64,000 nucleotides of DNA from Aquilutibacter rugosus (lineage in GTDB: Bacteria > Pseudomonadota > Gammaproteobacteria > Xanthomonadales > Xanthomonadaceae), in NCBI RefSeq assembly GCF_036541335.1, contig NZ_JAZHBO010000002.1, positions 434,001-498,000 of the forward strand, read 5' to 3'. The position numbers were made by a program, and so were the translations under genes. The notes below the pieces were generated by a model. The model was not told the origin of the DNA. It did not search any database and saw only the letters and a program-made list of their open reading frames with translations. This document shows, one piece after another, positions 8,170 through 16,441 of the stretch; position 1 is the first letter of the stretch, and each line of letters starts with the position of its first letter.

Positions 8170-8195
8170 AAATCGGCCGCATTAGCGGCCGATTT
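8170..8195. terminator. Bidirectional terminator between katA and mntP
   Basis: AAATCGGCCGC (8170-8180) pairs perfectly with GCGGCCGATTT (8185-8195) around an ATTA loop. A and T flanks on both sides let it serve both convergent genes. Confidence 0.85.
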
Positions 8196-8197
8196 CG

Positions 8198-8764
8198 TTA
8201 GCGCAGAAGAAAACTCACCGCCAGCACCAGTAGGATGATCGCGCCGGCGTACTCTGCGCCTTTGCCAACCAGCGTACCGATCTGTCGGCCGAGCCAGACG
8301 CCCAGCAGGGACAGTACAAAGGTGCAGATGGCGATCACTGCGGCGGTCTGGCTAATGGACAGGTCCACAAAGGCCAGGCCAACACCGGCCGCCAGGGCAT
8401 CGAGGCTGGTGGCGACGCCCGCGACCAGCAACTCGAGGTTGGAGACGCGGCCATCTTCGCCACCCAGGGCGTCGTCATCGCCCACGCTGCGGGCTTCCTT
8501 GAGCATTTTCAGAGCCACGCCGGCGAGTAGGGCGAAGGCAATGTACCGGCCCCAGGTCTCCACCCACACCGCTGCAGCGCGGCCCAGATACCAGCCGATC
8601 AGCGGCATTAGGCCCTGCATCGCGCCAAACACGATCGCAATGCGGGTCGCTTCGCCCCAGCGCATGGTCTTAAGACGCGCCCCGTGCGACACGGACACCG
8701 CAAAGGCATCGGCCGCCATGGCAAAGGCAAGGGCGAGTAGGGCAATCAGACTCATCGGATTCAC
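8198..8764 (-). CDS. mntP: Manganese efflux pump MntP
   Basis: A 188-residue inner-membrane protein with six hydrophobic segments in two halves, each with a conserved acidic motif: FAMAADAFAVSVSHG near the N-terminus and GVATSLDALAAGVGLAF in the second half. These are the MntP (YebN) hallmarks for Mn(II) export. The annotated ATG gives MNPMSLIALL; the methionine at codon 4 is an equally good start. No yybP-ykoY manganese riboswitch was recognised upstream. A TTCACAC/GTGTGAA inverted repeat (8761-8767, 8798-8804) spans the start region. Confidence 0.9.
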   Translation of the reverse strand: MNPMSLIALLALAFAMAADAFAVSVSHGARLKTMRWGEATRIAIVFGAMQGLMPLIGWYLGRAAAVWVETWGRYIAFALLAGVALKMLKEARSVGDDDALGGEDGRVSNLELLVAGVATSLDALAAGVGLAFVDLSISQTAAVIAICTFVLSLLGVWLGRQIGTLVGKGAEYAGAIILLVLAVSFLLR

Positions 8765-9274
8765 ACAAAATGGGGTCGTAGCTATTTTAGCAAGACGTGT
8801 GAATCAAGCGCCCAAACGACTCTCGCGTCGGCGTGACGGTTCAGACCGAGGGTTCGACGGATGCGTCATTGTCGGCGGCGGGGTCGGTGAGCCGCCGAAT
8901 CGTCAGAGCGCAGCGTTGTTCAATCAAGGTAATGATTTGCTCAACCACGGCATTGCCAGCAAAACTGTGCCCCGGGTCAGACCGGAGCTTGCGCGCCGAC
9001 ACGATCTGCGAAAAGCCAGACTGCCAGCTCATCCGCCATGGCCGTCATCCTCTCGTTGACCGTCGGAAGCAGCAGATGGCAATCCACATGCAAGCGATAT
9101 TTCCCGATCGGGAATGCTGTGCGTGTCCTGCTTCCAAACTGACACCTATTTGCACCGACCACCATCCGACTGGCGATGGCCAAAGGGCACCGCCGGCTAG
9201 CATTGCTGGAATCAGGAGAAGCGAAGTCCGCAGGAACCCCCAATAACGCGCGGGAACTGGCACAAATAGACAAG
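8765..9274. other. About 500 bases with no gene that can be supported
   Basis: Between mntP and the tmRNA terminator I find only short overlapping open frames in several phases. The most protein-like is on the minus strand, 8841-9032 (63 codons; it contains SFAGNAVVEQIITLIEQRCALTIRRLTD), but it has no ribosome-binding site and resembles no family I know. It may be a decayed gene or non-coding spacer. No tRNA, insertion-sequence ends or repeats were seen. Confidence 0.4.
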
Positions 9275-9303
9275 AAAAAGCCCCAACTGATAACAGTTGG
9301 GGC
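9275..9303 (-). terminator. Terminator of the tmRNA gene
   Basis: On the minus strand GCCCCAACTG (9303-9294) pairs with CAGTTGGGGC (9289-9280) around a four-base loop and is followed by five T. It lies nine bases after the mature tmRNA 3' end. Confidence 0.92.
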
Positions 9304-9311
9304 CTCGTCAT

Positions 9312-9664
9312 TGGTGGAGGTGGGCGGAATCGAACCGCCGTCCGAAGGCACTCCATCCCCGGCACTACATGCTTATCTCACTGTTAGATCTCGCCCCGCA
9401 GTAGCACAATGAGCGAAGCGCACTGCGGGACCACCCTGTTAAAGGTTAACTACAGACCGACAGGTGGCAAGCTGTAGCGATTCCGTGATAATAACCTTAC
9501 GCAGCGAGCACGGACACAAGCTGTTTCAGGGCATAGCCTTAAGCGGCTAAAGCGTAGTTGTCGTCGTTGGCAACTAAAGTTTGCAACTGGATTTACGTGG
9601 ACAGTTACCCCCACGGCATGCGCCAAGTGATTTTGCTACCCTCGTCGAAGCCAGGTGCACCCCC
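9312..9664 (-). ncRNA. ssrA: Transfer-messenger RNA (tmRNA, SsrA)
   Basis: tmRNA rescues stalled ribosomes and tags the nascent chain for proteolysis together with SmpB. On the minus strand the gene begins GGGGGTG at 9664 and ends CACCTCC-ACCA at 9312; these pair into the tRNA-like acceptor stem (one G-U). The T-arm GGTTCGATTCC and the conserved 5' CTGGCTTCGACG are present. The resume codon is GCC at 9571 and the encoded tag ANDDNYALAA ends at a TAA at 9539, nearly identical to the E. coli tag. Length 353. CCA is encoded. smpB lies about 1.6 kb away on the same strand. Confidence 0.97.
9539..9571 (-). other. tmRNA tag reading frame (ANDDNYALAA-stop)
   Basis: Ten codons and TAA inside ssrA. 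With the alanine carried by tmRNA itself the full tag is A-ANDDNYALAA. It differs from the E. coli tag by one Asp-for-Glu change, and the C-terminal LAA recognised by ClpXP is intact. Confidence 0.95.
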
Positions 9665-9717
9665 GTATTCCGATGAGGCAGGAAAGGTAACGACGCCTTT
9701 CACCGCTTGTCCCCGAC

Positions 9718-9723
9718 AGTATA
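9718..9723 (-). promoter_or_regulatory. Probable -10 box of ssrA
   Basis: TATACT on the minus strand lies 54 bases before the mature tmRNA 5' end. This would give a precursor with a 5' leader to be trimmed by RNase P, as is usual for tmRNA. No good -35 element was found at the proper distance. Confidence 0.35.
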
Positions 9724-9790
9724 GCGCAGTCTGCACCCGCAGCCCCCGGCGTCAACGCGGCGTTGTCATGCGTTTAGCTACACTATTGCT

Positions 9791-11227
9791 ATGAATTCAG
9801 CACAAGGCCCTACCTACGGCACACCTGAAATGCGTCGCCTGCAGCGCCTGATGGTGGCCGCGCGCATTGCCATGTCCGTGGCCATCGTATCGGCGACCGT
9901 CCTGGCCAGCGTCCTATTTTCGCGATACGAGCACCTCACGCTCGACGGTCTGCAGACCATTCGCATGTTGATTATCATTGCCGGCATTATGGGTTTGGGC
10001 GCGCTGACGCTCAGTTCCCGCTGGGCCACGCGCCGCGATCACCTCATCGCCGACGCCCGCTACATTGCCCTGCGCGAAGAGGAACAGGCCAACCTGCGCT
10101 TTCAGAGCGCGCTGGAATATAGCATGGTGCCCAAGGTGCTGGTCGATCGCGATGAATTCATCACGGTGGCCAACCCTGCGTTTGCAACGCTGGTGTCGCG
10201 AACGCCTTCGGAACTGATCGGTTCGCGTATCGATCAGCTCATGACCACACTGCCCGAAGAGCCCGCCGGCGCTCCACCGGTCACCACACTGCGCGAAGAA
10301 GTCAAAGTGGATTACTGCACCATCACGCGCCCGTCCGATCAGAGTAGGCGGATCCTGCGCCGAATGACTGTGATGATTCCGCGCTCGCTCAACGAGAGCT
10401 ATTCCAAGATTGTCCAATTTGACGACCTGACTGGTACCCTCGAGGATCAGCGTATGCTGGCCAATGACAAACGCATTCTCAAAGAACGTGTTGAACAGCG
10501 CACCCGTGCGCTGCAGATCCTCAATTCCGAGCTCGAAGGTTTTGCCTACAGCGTCTCGCATGACTTGCGCGGCCCCTTGCGCGCGATCGATGGCTTTGGC
10601 CAAGTATTGCGTCATTCAGCGGCGGATAAACTCGATCCGACCGAGTTGCAGTATCTCGACCGCATCATTTCCGCCACGCAAAAAATGGGCGAACTGATCG
10701 ACTCGCTACTGCGCATGTCCCGTCTCTCAACGGCGCAACTCGACATGGCTGATCTGGATCTGACGCAACTGGTGAACGATGTCCTGCTCGATGTGCGCAC
10801 CGAGCATCCGGGCCATCCGGCGGACGTCAAAGTAGACGAGGGCATGCGAGTTCGCGGCGATCGCGTGCTGCTGCGCAATGCCTTCGCCAATCTGATCGGC
10901 AACAGCTTTAAGTTCTCGCGCAATACCCAGCAGCCGCAGATTGAGATTCGCATGGTCAATCGCAATCGCTACTGGAACGAGGTCACTGTCAGCGACAATG
11001 GCGCCGGCTTTGATCAGCAGTATGCGGAAAAACTGTTCCGGCCGTTCCAGCGCCTGCATCGCAGCGACGAGTTCGAAGGCCATGGCATCGGCTTGGCCTC
11101 GGTCAAACGGGTCATAGATCGCCATGGCGGCACCTTGTCGGCCACCGGCGAGCCGGGGCAGGGCGCAACGATCAGCATGACGCTGCCGGCCGCCAGCATC
11201 AACGAGTCCGAATCCGACAGCGATTAA
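9791..11227 (+). CDS. Orphan membrane sensor histidine kinase with PAS domain
   Basis: 478 residues. Two transmembrane helices (about residues 20-45 and 57-77) anchor it with almost no periplasmic loop. A PAS-like domain follows (VPKVLVDRDEFITVANPAFATLV, about 114-150), then a coiled linker, then HisKA with the phospho-acceptor in YSVSHDLRGPLRAIDGF (His257). The HATPase domain shows NAFANLIGNSFKFS (N box), SDNGAGFD (G1) and GHGIGLASVKRVIDRHGG (G2). No response regulator is adjacent, so the partner and signal are unknown. It lies between ssrA and smpB on the opposite strand. No Shine-Dalgarno is seen, and TACACT at 9779-9784 would start transcription at the ATG. Confidence 0.88.
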   Translation: MNSAQGPTYGTPEMRRLQRLMVAARIAMSVAIVSATVLASVLFSRYEHLTLDGLQTIRMLIIIAGIMGLGALTLSSRWATRRDHLIADARYIALREEEQANLRFQSALEYSMVPKVLVDRDEFITVANPAFATLVSRTPSELIGSRIDQLMTTLPEEPAGAPPVTTLREEVKVDYCTITRPSDQSRRILRRMTVMIPRSLNESYSKIVQFDDLTGTLEDQRMLANDKRILKERVEQRTRALQILNSELEGFAYSVSHDLRGPLRAIDGFGQVLRHSAADKLDPTELQYLDRIISATQKMGELIDSLLRMSRLSTAQLDMADLDLTQLVNDVLLDVRTEHPGHPADVKVDEGMRVRGDRVLLRNAFANLIGNSFKFSRNTQQPQIEIRMVNRNRYWNEVTVSDNGAGFDQQYAEKLFRPFQRLHRSDEFEGHGIGLASVKRVIDRHGGTLSATGEPGQGATISMTLPAASINESESDSD

Positions 11228-11257
11228 GGGCGAAACGGCCTTGCGGCAGCAGGACGC

Positions 11258-11755
11258 TTAGGCGTCCTTGTTATGCGACCGCATGGCGCGCTGCTTGTCG
11301 CGCTGCCAGTCCTTGTCGCGCTGGGCATGCCGCTTGTCATGCTCCTGCTTACCCTTGGCCAGGCAGATTTCTGCCTTGACGCGATTGGCCTTCCAGTACA
11401 GAGCGGTGGGCACCAGGGTGTAGCCGTCGCGCTGAACCTTGCCGATCAGGTTGTCAATTTCATGGCGGTGCAGCAGCAGCTTGCGGGTGCGGCGCTCATC
11501 GGCCACGACATGGGTGGAGGCGTGGACTAGCGGCGTCATCTGCGCGTTGAACAGATAGAGTTCGCCGTTGCGAACCACGGCGTACGCCTCGCCGATGTTG
11601 GCGCGACCGGCACGGATGGACTTCAGTTCCCAGCCCTGCAGCTCCAGTCCGGCCTCGAATTTGGTTTCCAGGTGGTATTCATGGCGCGCACGCTTATTGA
11701 GCGCAATCGTGGAGGACGCTGCGCCGCTTTTTTTGTTCGTAGATTTCTTGGCCAT
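11258..11755 (-). CDS. smpB: SsrA-binding protein SmpB
   Basis: SmpB binds the tRNA-like domain of tmRNA and delivers it to stalled ribosomes. The start at 11755 gives 165 residues: a lysine-rich N-terminus, the OB-fold core with NKRARHEYHLETKFEAGLELQGWELKSIRAGRANI, and the basic C-terminal tail KGKQEHDKRHAQRDKDWQRDKQRAMR that folds in the empty decoding site. A longer in-frame reading upstream overlaps the divergent ratA and is rejected. Its stop codon lies within a small hairpin (11251-11268) shared with the convergent kinase gene. Confidence 0.96.
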   Translation of the reverse strand: MAKKSTNKKSGAASSTIALNKRARHEYHLETKFEAGLELQGWELKSIRAGRANIGEAYAVVRNGELYLFNAQMTPLVHASTHVVADERRTRKLLLHRHEIDNLIGKVQRDGYTLVPTALYWKANRVKAEICLAKGKQEHDKRHAQRDKDWQRDKQRAMRSHNKDA

Positions 11756-11800
11756 TGTGCCTATTATAAAATAGTCTGTTGATTCCACGATTCCCTGCGC

Positions 11801-12247
11801 ATGCCCAGTATTTCCCGTTCGGCCCTGGTCGAGCATTCCAGCCTGAAAATGTTCAACCTTGTGAACGATGTCGAGCACTATCCGGAGCGTTTTTCGTGGT
11901 GTGAATCGGCCGAGGTCAGTGAATCGACCCCCGACCGCAAGGTCGCCAAGCTGCAGCTGCGCATGGCGGGTTTCAGTACCTGGTTCCAGACCGACAATGC
12001 GCTGAATCCGCCGCACGACATCCGTATGCGCTTTGTAGATGGCCCGTTCCGCACGCTGGATGGCCTGTGGACCTTCCACGCGCTCGATGAGTCGGCCTGC
12101 AAAGTCAGCCTCAAACTCAACTTTGAACCGCGCATCGGGCTGCTGGGTCCGGCCTTTGCCCTGGGTTTTCAGGCGCTGGCCGATCGCATGGTCGATGACT
12201 TTATCCGCGTCGCCGACCAGGTCGGCCCGACGGCTCTCGACGAATGA
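11801..12247 (+). CDS. ratA: RatA-type START-domain protein
   Basis: A 148-residue single-domain START/polyketide-cyclase-like protein, the family of E. coli RatA (YfjG) and mitochondrial Coq10. The pattern MPSISRSALVEHSSLKMFNLVNDVEHYPERFSWC and the later FEPRIGLLGPAFALGFQALADRMVDDFIRVA are typical. RatA was reported to inhibit 70S assembly; the Coq10 link suggests ubiquinone handling, so the true role is unsettled. It is divergent from smpB and overlaps rnfH by four bases (ATGA), so the two are translationally coupled. Confidence 0.88.
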   Translation: MPSISRSALVEHSSLKMFNLVNDVEHYPERFSWCESAEVSESTPDRKVAKLQLRMAGFSTWFQTDNALNPPHDIRMRFVDGPFRTLDGLWTFHALDESACKVSLKLNFEPRIGLLGPAFALGFQALADRMVDDFIRVADQVGPTALDE

Positions 12248-12534
12248 AAGTAGAGATCGTCCGCGCGTGGCCAGGACAGGTCCAAATGGAATCGCTGGAC
12301 TTGCCTGCCGGGGCAACGGTTGCGGACGCGCGCGCTCAATGCGGTTGGGATGAGCCTATCGTCGCCATCTTCGGTGAGCGCATCACCGATGAACGCAGGG
12401 CACTACGCGAGGGCGATCGGGTCGAGTTTCTGCGCTTGCTGATTGCCGATCCGAAAGAGGCGCGCCGTCGTAGGGCAGAGCACAATCCGCTGCCGCGCAC
12501 GCATCGCGCGCCTAAATCCAAGCGATCGGTTTAA
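12244..12534 (+). CDS. rnfH: RnfH-family ubiquitin-like protein
   Basis: A 96-residue member of the RnfH (UPF0125) family with a beta-grasp, ubiquitin-like fold. It shows MKVEIVRAWPGQVQMESLDLPAGATVADA and the conserved VAIFGERITDERRALREGDRVEFLRLLIADPKEARRRRA. Molecular function is unknown. It nearly always sits beside ratA, as here, where its ATG overlaps the ratA stop. The C-terminus is a basic tail ending KSKRSV. Confidence 0.88.
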   Translation: MKVEIVRAWPGQVQMESLDLPAGATVADARAQCGWDEPIVAIFGERITDERRALREGDRVEFLRLLIADPKEARRRRAEHNPLPRTHRAPKSKRSV

Positions 12535-12552
12535 GGGCCGAAGCCCGCGGGC

Positions 12553-12945
12553 TCAGCCGCCTTTTTTCTTCTTCTCTTTGGCCAGATTCGGGCCGAATTG
12601 CTTGCGCGCATTCTTGGCCAGATCCGAATCCTGTTCCGGGAAGTAATCACCCTCCCAGCGGGTTACGGCATCGTTTTCGAAATAGACCGTGAAATTATGG
12701 ATCTCGGCGCGATTGACGCGACCAATGCGCTGCGAAGAGGTGTAGTCCCAGCGGGTGGCATTGAACGGATCGGCAATGGATGGCGTGCCGAGCAGGTTGA
12801 GGACCTGTTCCTTATTCATGCCCACTTGCAGTTGCTGTACGGCAGCAGATTCCAGCAGATTGCCCTGATAGATTGGCTGGCGGTAGACGCACGCGCTCAA
12901 ACCCAGTGTGGTGACGGCAACAGAAATCAGGAGCAACTTGCGCAT
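12553..12945 (-). CDS. bamE: Outer-membrane assembly lipoprotein BamE (SmpA/OmlA)
   Basis: BamE is a small accessory lipoprotein of the Bam complex that inserts beta-barrel proteins into the outer membrane. Starting at 12945 gives 130 residues with a lipoprotein signal sequence ending LSAC (cysteine 19), then YRQPIYQGNLL and the SmpA/OmlA core with VGMNKEQVLNLLGTPSIADPF and RWDYTS. The lysine-rich end (KEKKKKGG) is unusual but follows an intact core. It is convergent with rnfH and divergent from fur; the OmlA/Fur pairing is known from Xanthomonas. Confidence 0.93.
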   Translation of the reverse strand: MRKLLLISVAVTTLGLSACVYRQPIYQGNLLESAAVQQLQVGMNKEQVLNLLGTPSIADPFNATRWDYTSSQRIGRVNRAEIHNFTVYFENDAVTRWEGDYFPEQDSDLAKNARKQFGPNLAKEKKKKGG

Positions 12946-13038
12946 AGGGGATGTGACGACCGGCAAACGGGGAAACCCAAATGATACACTGCTACGGACC
13001 TTTCGCTTCACCGTTCAGATATTCGTTCAGGAGTTGAC

Positions 13039-13458
13039 ATGGAACAGCCGCAGGAGCTGCGTAACGCCGGCCTCAAGGTGACCCATCCGCGTGTTCGCAT
13101 CCTGAGCTTGCTCGAGAATGCCGATCAGCACCACATGACGGCCGAAGACATCTACCGCGAGCTGACGCGCGCCGGTGAGGACATCGGTTTGGCCACGGTC
13201 TATCGGGTGCTGACCCAGTTCGAGGCGGCGGGTCTGGTGCTCAAGCACAACTTCGAATCCGGCCAGTCAGTCTATGAGCTCGATCGCGGTGAACACCACG
13301 ACCACATGGTGGACATTGATACCGGACAGGTCATCGAGTTCGAATCGACCGAGATTGAGGCCATCCAGTCGCGCATCGCCGCTGAACATGGCTTTGAGAT
13401 TCAGGCGCACTCGCTGGTGCTGTACGTCCGCAAACGCAATCCGCCTGCAGTCGACTGA
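13039..13458 (+). CDS. fur: Ferric uptake regulator Fur
   Basis: A 139-residue Fe(II)-dependent repressor. The winged helix contains LKVTHPRVRILSLLENADQHHMTAEDIYREL and GLATVYRVLTQFEAAGLV. The metal-site motif HHDHMVDIDTGQVIEF is present. The CxxC zinc-binding pair that follows HHDH in E. coli Fur is replaced by aspartate/threonine, as in Pseudomonas and Xanthomonas Fur, so this is normal for the lineage. SD AGGAG precedes the ATG. It is divergent from bamE. Confidence 0.95.
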   Translation: MEQPQELRNAGLKVTHPRVRILSLLENADQHHMTAEDIYRELTRAGEDIGLATVYRVLTQFEAAGLVLKHNFESGQSVYELDRGEHHDHMVDIDTGQVIEFESTEIEAIQSRIAAEHGFEIQAHSLVLYVRKRNPPAVD

Positions 13459-13507
13459 GTTCCGCGCCGACCAAGCGCAAGCAAAGCGCGGTCAAACAAA
13501 GCGCCGT

Positions 13508-15187
13508 TTACTCGACGGCCTGTGACTCCAGCAGGGCCCGGGCTGCCGCCTTGGCCTGCACCGTCAGTTTGGCACCACCCAGCATGCGGGCAATCTCATC
13601 TTCGCGGCCTTGCGCATCCAGCAATTGAACGGCGCTTTGAGTGAGCCCCTGCGCGGCAAATTTCTGCACCTGGACATGATGATGGCCGGCACTGGCGACT
13701 TGCGGCAGGTGAGTCACACACAGCACTTGGCGCTCTTTGCCGAGTAGCCGCAGGCGACGTCCAACCGCTTCGGCGACGGCACCGCCAATGCCTGAGTCCA
13801 CTTCGTCGAACACCATGGTGGGCACCGGATCGAGACCCATCGTTACCACTTCGATGGCTAACGACAGGCGTGACAGTTCGCCGCCCGATGCGACTTTTCG
13901 CAGGGGCCGTGCCGGCTGTCCCGGGTTTGCAGCGACCAGCAGCTCAATGCGCTCGGTACCGCTCGGGTCCGGGCGATCCGGCGAGCTCCATTCCAGTTCG
14001 CAGGCAAATTGACCGCCTTCCATGCCCAGATGCTGCATCATCTCGCTGACTTGCTCGCCCAGTTGGGTAGCCGCTGCAATGCGCGACTGGCGCAGGGCAT
14101 CGGCGGCGCGCGCATAGGCCGTTTTGGCTATGGCGAGTTGCGGCTCCAGATTGGCCAGTTCCTGCTCGGCCTGCGCCAGGGTTTCCAGTTCGTGCGTGAT
14201 GGCCGTCAGACGATCCTGCAGCTGCAACACATCGCAGCGATGTTTGCGGCTTAACTCATGCAAACGCGCGAGCTGGCGATCGAGTTCGGCCAGCGTCTCC
14301 GGGTCCGGATCCAGCCGATCGAATTGCCGCTCCAGTCGGTCGACCGCCTCATTCAACGAGGTCTCCGCCTCGACCAGCAAGCTCGCCACCTCAGCCAGCT
14401 CGGGATCGGAGTCGCCTTTACGCTGCAGATCCGAAAGCATTCGCCGCACGCTATTGAGCGCACCGGCCATCTCGTCGTCACCTTGCAGTGTGGTGATTTG
14501 CCGGCGCAGCAGTTCGCGCATCGAATCGGCATTGGCCAGCAGACGGTGGTCGCTCTGCAGGCGTTCAATCGCCTCCGGCTGCAAGGATTCGCGTTCGAGC
14601 TCCGTGGCCTGATGCTGCAGGAAGGCCAGACGGTCACTGACATCGCCTCGGTTCTGCAACTCGGCCTGGCGATCGAGCAGGCGTTGCCATGCTTGCGCGG
14701 CCTCTTTTACGGCGGCGGTGAGTTGGGGATGGCGAGCAAAGCCATCGAGCAGGTACAGCTGTTTACTACGCTGCAGGAGCGCCTGTTGGTCGTGCTGGCC
14801 GTGGATTTCCAATAGGCGCGAGGCCAGCTCGGCCAGTTGCGCAGTGGCGGCAGGGCGCCCGTTGATCCAGGCTTTGGAGCCGCCATCGGCACGCACAATG
14901 CGGCGCAGGCTGACGGTGTCCGTGTCCTCGTCGAGCTCCTGCTCGCGCAACCAGGCCATGGCGGGATCGCTCTCACTGACTTGGAAACGGCCAGTGACCT
15001 CGGCGCGCTCGGCGCCATGACGCACGGCACCGCTGTCGGCGCGGCGGCCGGTCAGCAGCAATAGGGCGTCAATCAGGAGTGATTTACCCGCACCGGTCTC
15101 GCCGGAGATGACCGTCAGGCCTTCGGACAAGTTCAATGCGGCCTCCGATACGACGGCAAGGTTCTTGAGGTGAAGCTCGAGCAGCAT
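13508..15187 (-). CDS. recN: DNA repair ATPase RecN
   Basis: An SMC-like protein of double-strand-break repair. The start at 15187 gives 559 residues beginning MLLELHLKNLAVVSEAALNL. Walker A is ISGETGAGKSLLIDAL (about residues 29-44). The long central coiled coil has many Leu/Glu/Arg heptads. The C-terminal signature ASGGELSRLSLAIEVV, Walker B TMVFDEVDSGIGG and CVTHLPQVAS are intact. A longer in-frame reading upstream crosses the intergenic region and is rejected. No LexA-like box was recognised. It is convergent with fur and divergent from hrcA, as usual in gammaproteobacteria. Confidence 0.95.
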   Translation of the reverse strand: MLLELHLKNLAVVSEAALNLSEGLTVISGETGAGKSLLIDALLLLTGRRADSGAVRHGAERAEVTGRFQVSESDPAMAWLREQELDEDTDTVSLRRIVRADGGSKAWINGRPAATAQLAELASRLLEIHGQHDQQALLQRSKQLYLLDGFARHPQLTAAVKEAAQAWQRLLDRQAELQNRGDVSDRLAFLQHQATELERESLQPEAIERLQSDHRLLANADSMRELLRRQITTLQGDDEMAGALNSVRRMLSDLQRKGDSDPELAEVASLLVEAETSLNEAVDRLERQFDRLDPDPETLAELDRQLARLHELSRKHRCDVLQLQDRLTAITHELETLAQAEQELANLEPQLAIAKTAYARAADALRQSRIAAATQLGEQVSEMMQHLGMEGGQFACELEWSSPDRPDPSGTERIELLVAANPGQPARPLRKVASGGELSRLSLAIEVVTMGLDPVPTMVFDEVDSGIGGAVAEAVGRRLRLLGKERQVLCVTHLPQVASAGHHHVQVQKFAAQGLTQSAVQLLDAQGREDEIARMLGGAKLTVQAKAAARALLESQAVE

Positions 15188-15277
15188 GCAATCCGAATCG
15201 TCAGGCAGGTCTGCGGAGATTATCGCATTGCCGCCGCCAGTGTCGGTACCGGACTGTGCTCGCGGCGGTATCCTACG

Positions 15278-15306
15278 CTTGAAATGGCGATCAACTGACC
15301 TGATAT
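15278..15306 (+). promoter_or_regulatory. Sigma-32-like promoter of hrcA
   Basis: CTTGAAA (15278-15284), a 14-base spacer and CCTGATAT (15299-15306) resemble the heat-shock consensus CTTGAAA-N13-CCCCATNT: perfect -35, six of eight in the -10. The start would fall about one or two bases before the hrcA ATG at 15314, giving an almost leaderless message. Confidence 0.5.
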
Positions 15307-15313
15307 TTAGTGC

Positions 15314-16372
15314 ATGAACCATCCGAGTTGCCCCCATCTGGATTTACGGTCGCGCCAAGTGCTGCGGACCCTGATCACCCGTCACATTGAGACGGGGGAT
15401 GCCGTGGGCTCGCAGACGCTGGCCAAGCAGGCGCAGCTCGAGGTCAGTTCCGCGACCATCCGCAACATCCTGGCCGACTTGGAGGAGTTGGGGCTGCTGT
15501 CGGCGCCGCATACCTCCAGTGGCCGTGTGCCTACGCCTAAAGGCTATCGCTTCTATGTGGATGCGCTGCTGCAGGTCTCGCCGGTCTCAGCGGCCGAACG
15601 GCTTGAGGTCGCCCGCACGCTAGGGGAGTCCGGGACCACTTCGCAACGTTTGGGTTGTGCCTCGGATTTGCTGAGTTCCCTGAGCCAGTTCGCGGGGGTC
15701 GTCAGTTTGCCCAAGCGCGATCGGATGGCTTTTAAGCATGTCGAGTTTGTCGGGCTCGAGCCCACTCGGGTGCTGGCAGTCGTGGTGTTTGCTGACAACT
15801 CGGTGCAGAACCGGGTGATTGACTTGCCGGTGCCGATTCAGCCCGATGAGTTGGTCGAGATCTCCAACTTTCTCAATCAGGAGCTGGCCGGTCGGTCCTT
15901 GGCGGAACTGCGGCGGCGCATGCTGCGTGAGCTACGGCAGGCCCAGGACGAGTTGCAGAACCTGATGACCGATTCCATCCGTCTGGCCGAATCCGCGCTC
16001 GATCCCATCGCCGAAGACATGCTCGTCAGTGGTCAGAATCGTCTGCTGGGCACGCCGGGGCTGACCGACATGACGCGGTTGCGGGAGCTGTTTGATGCCT
16101 TCAACAGCAAGCGCGAGATTCTGCAGCTGCTGGAACGCACCGAGCAGGCCGAGGGTGTGCAGATCTTTATCGGTGAAGAATGCGGCGCTCAACCCTTGAA
16201 TAACGTCAGCGTGATTTCCGCTCCGTATTGCGATGCCGATGGCCAGGTGCTTGGCGTGCTTGGTGTGATCGGGCCGCAACGCATGGACTACAGTCGTATC
16301 GTGCCGGTGGTGCAGACCACGGCGGCGGTGCTGGGTGAATCGCTGGCAGGTCACGCCACCTCCAGGCCTTGA
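15314..16372 (+). CDS. hrcA: Heat-inducible transcription repressor HrcA
   Basis: HrcA represses chaperone operons through CIRCE elements and is itself folded by GroEL. Its 352 residues contain the winged helix (RSRQVLRTLITRHIETGDAVGSQTLAKQ, then VSSATIRNILADLEELGLL) and the HrcA core ending in GVIGPQRMDYSRIVPVV. No CIRCE repeat was found upstream of hrcA, grpE or dnaK, so its target is probably elsewhere (for example groESL), while this cluster appears sigma-32 driven. No Shine-Dalgarno precedes the ATG. The gene is followed by grpE after 69 bases. Confidence 0.94.
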   Translation: MNHPSCPHLDLRSRQVLRTLITRHIETGDAVGSQTLAKQAQLEVSSATIRNILADLEELGLLSAPHTSSGRVPTPKGYRFYVDALLQVSPVSAAERLEVARTLGESGTTSQRLGCASDLLSSLSQFAGVVSLPKRDRMAFKHVEFVGLEPTRVLAVVVFADNSVQNRVIDLPVPIQPDELVEISNFLNQELAGRSLAELRRRMLRELRQAQDELQNLMTDSIRLAESALDPIAEDMLVSGQNRLLGTPGLTDMTRLRELFDAFNSKREILQLLERTEQAEGVQIFIGEECGAQPLNNVSVISAPYCDADGQVLGVLGVIGPQRMDYSRIVPVVQTTAAVLGESLAGHATSRP

Positions 16373-16396
16373 AAGCAGGGGCGCTAGCCCTCATGT
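16368..16396 (+). promoter_or_regulatory. Sigma-32-like promoter of grpE
   Basis: CTTGAAA (16368-16374), 13 bases and CCCTCATGT (16388-16396) match the heat-shock consensus well. The -35 box includes the hrcA stop codon. The grpE ATG is at 16442. Confidence 0.65.
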
Positions 16397-16441
16397 CTCG
16401 TGTATCGCCACCGTGGGTGGCATCGTTTGAGACGCTGAGTA

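Noticed and set aside
8765..8900. Manganese (yybP-ykoY) riboswitch before mntP
   Set aside because: The conserved motifs of that riboswitch are not visible; only a short inverted repeat is present.
9176..9412. 78-codon plus-strand frame, and 8977-9351 and 9045-9365 on the minus strand
   Set aside because: They overlap the tmRNA gene and its terminator. Strings such as EVGGIEPPSEGTPS arise from translating the tmRNA 3' domain.
13274..13330. Damaged fur because the CxxC after HHDH is missing
   Set aside because: Fur of Pseudomonas and Xanthomonas also lacks this pair; the rest of the protein is intact.
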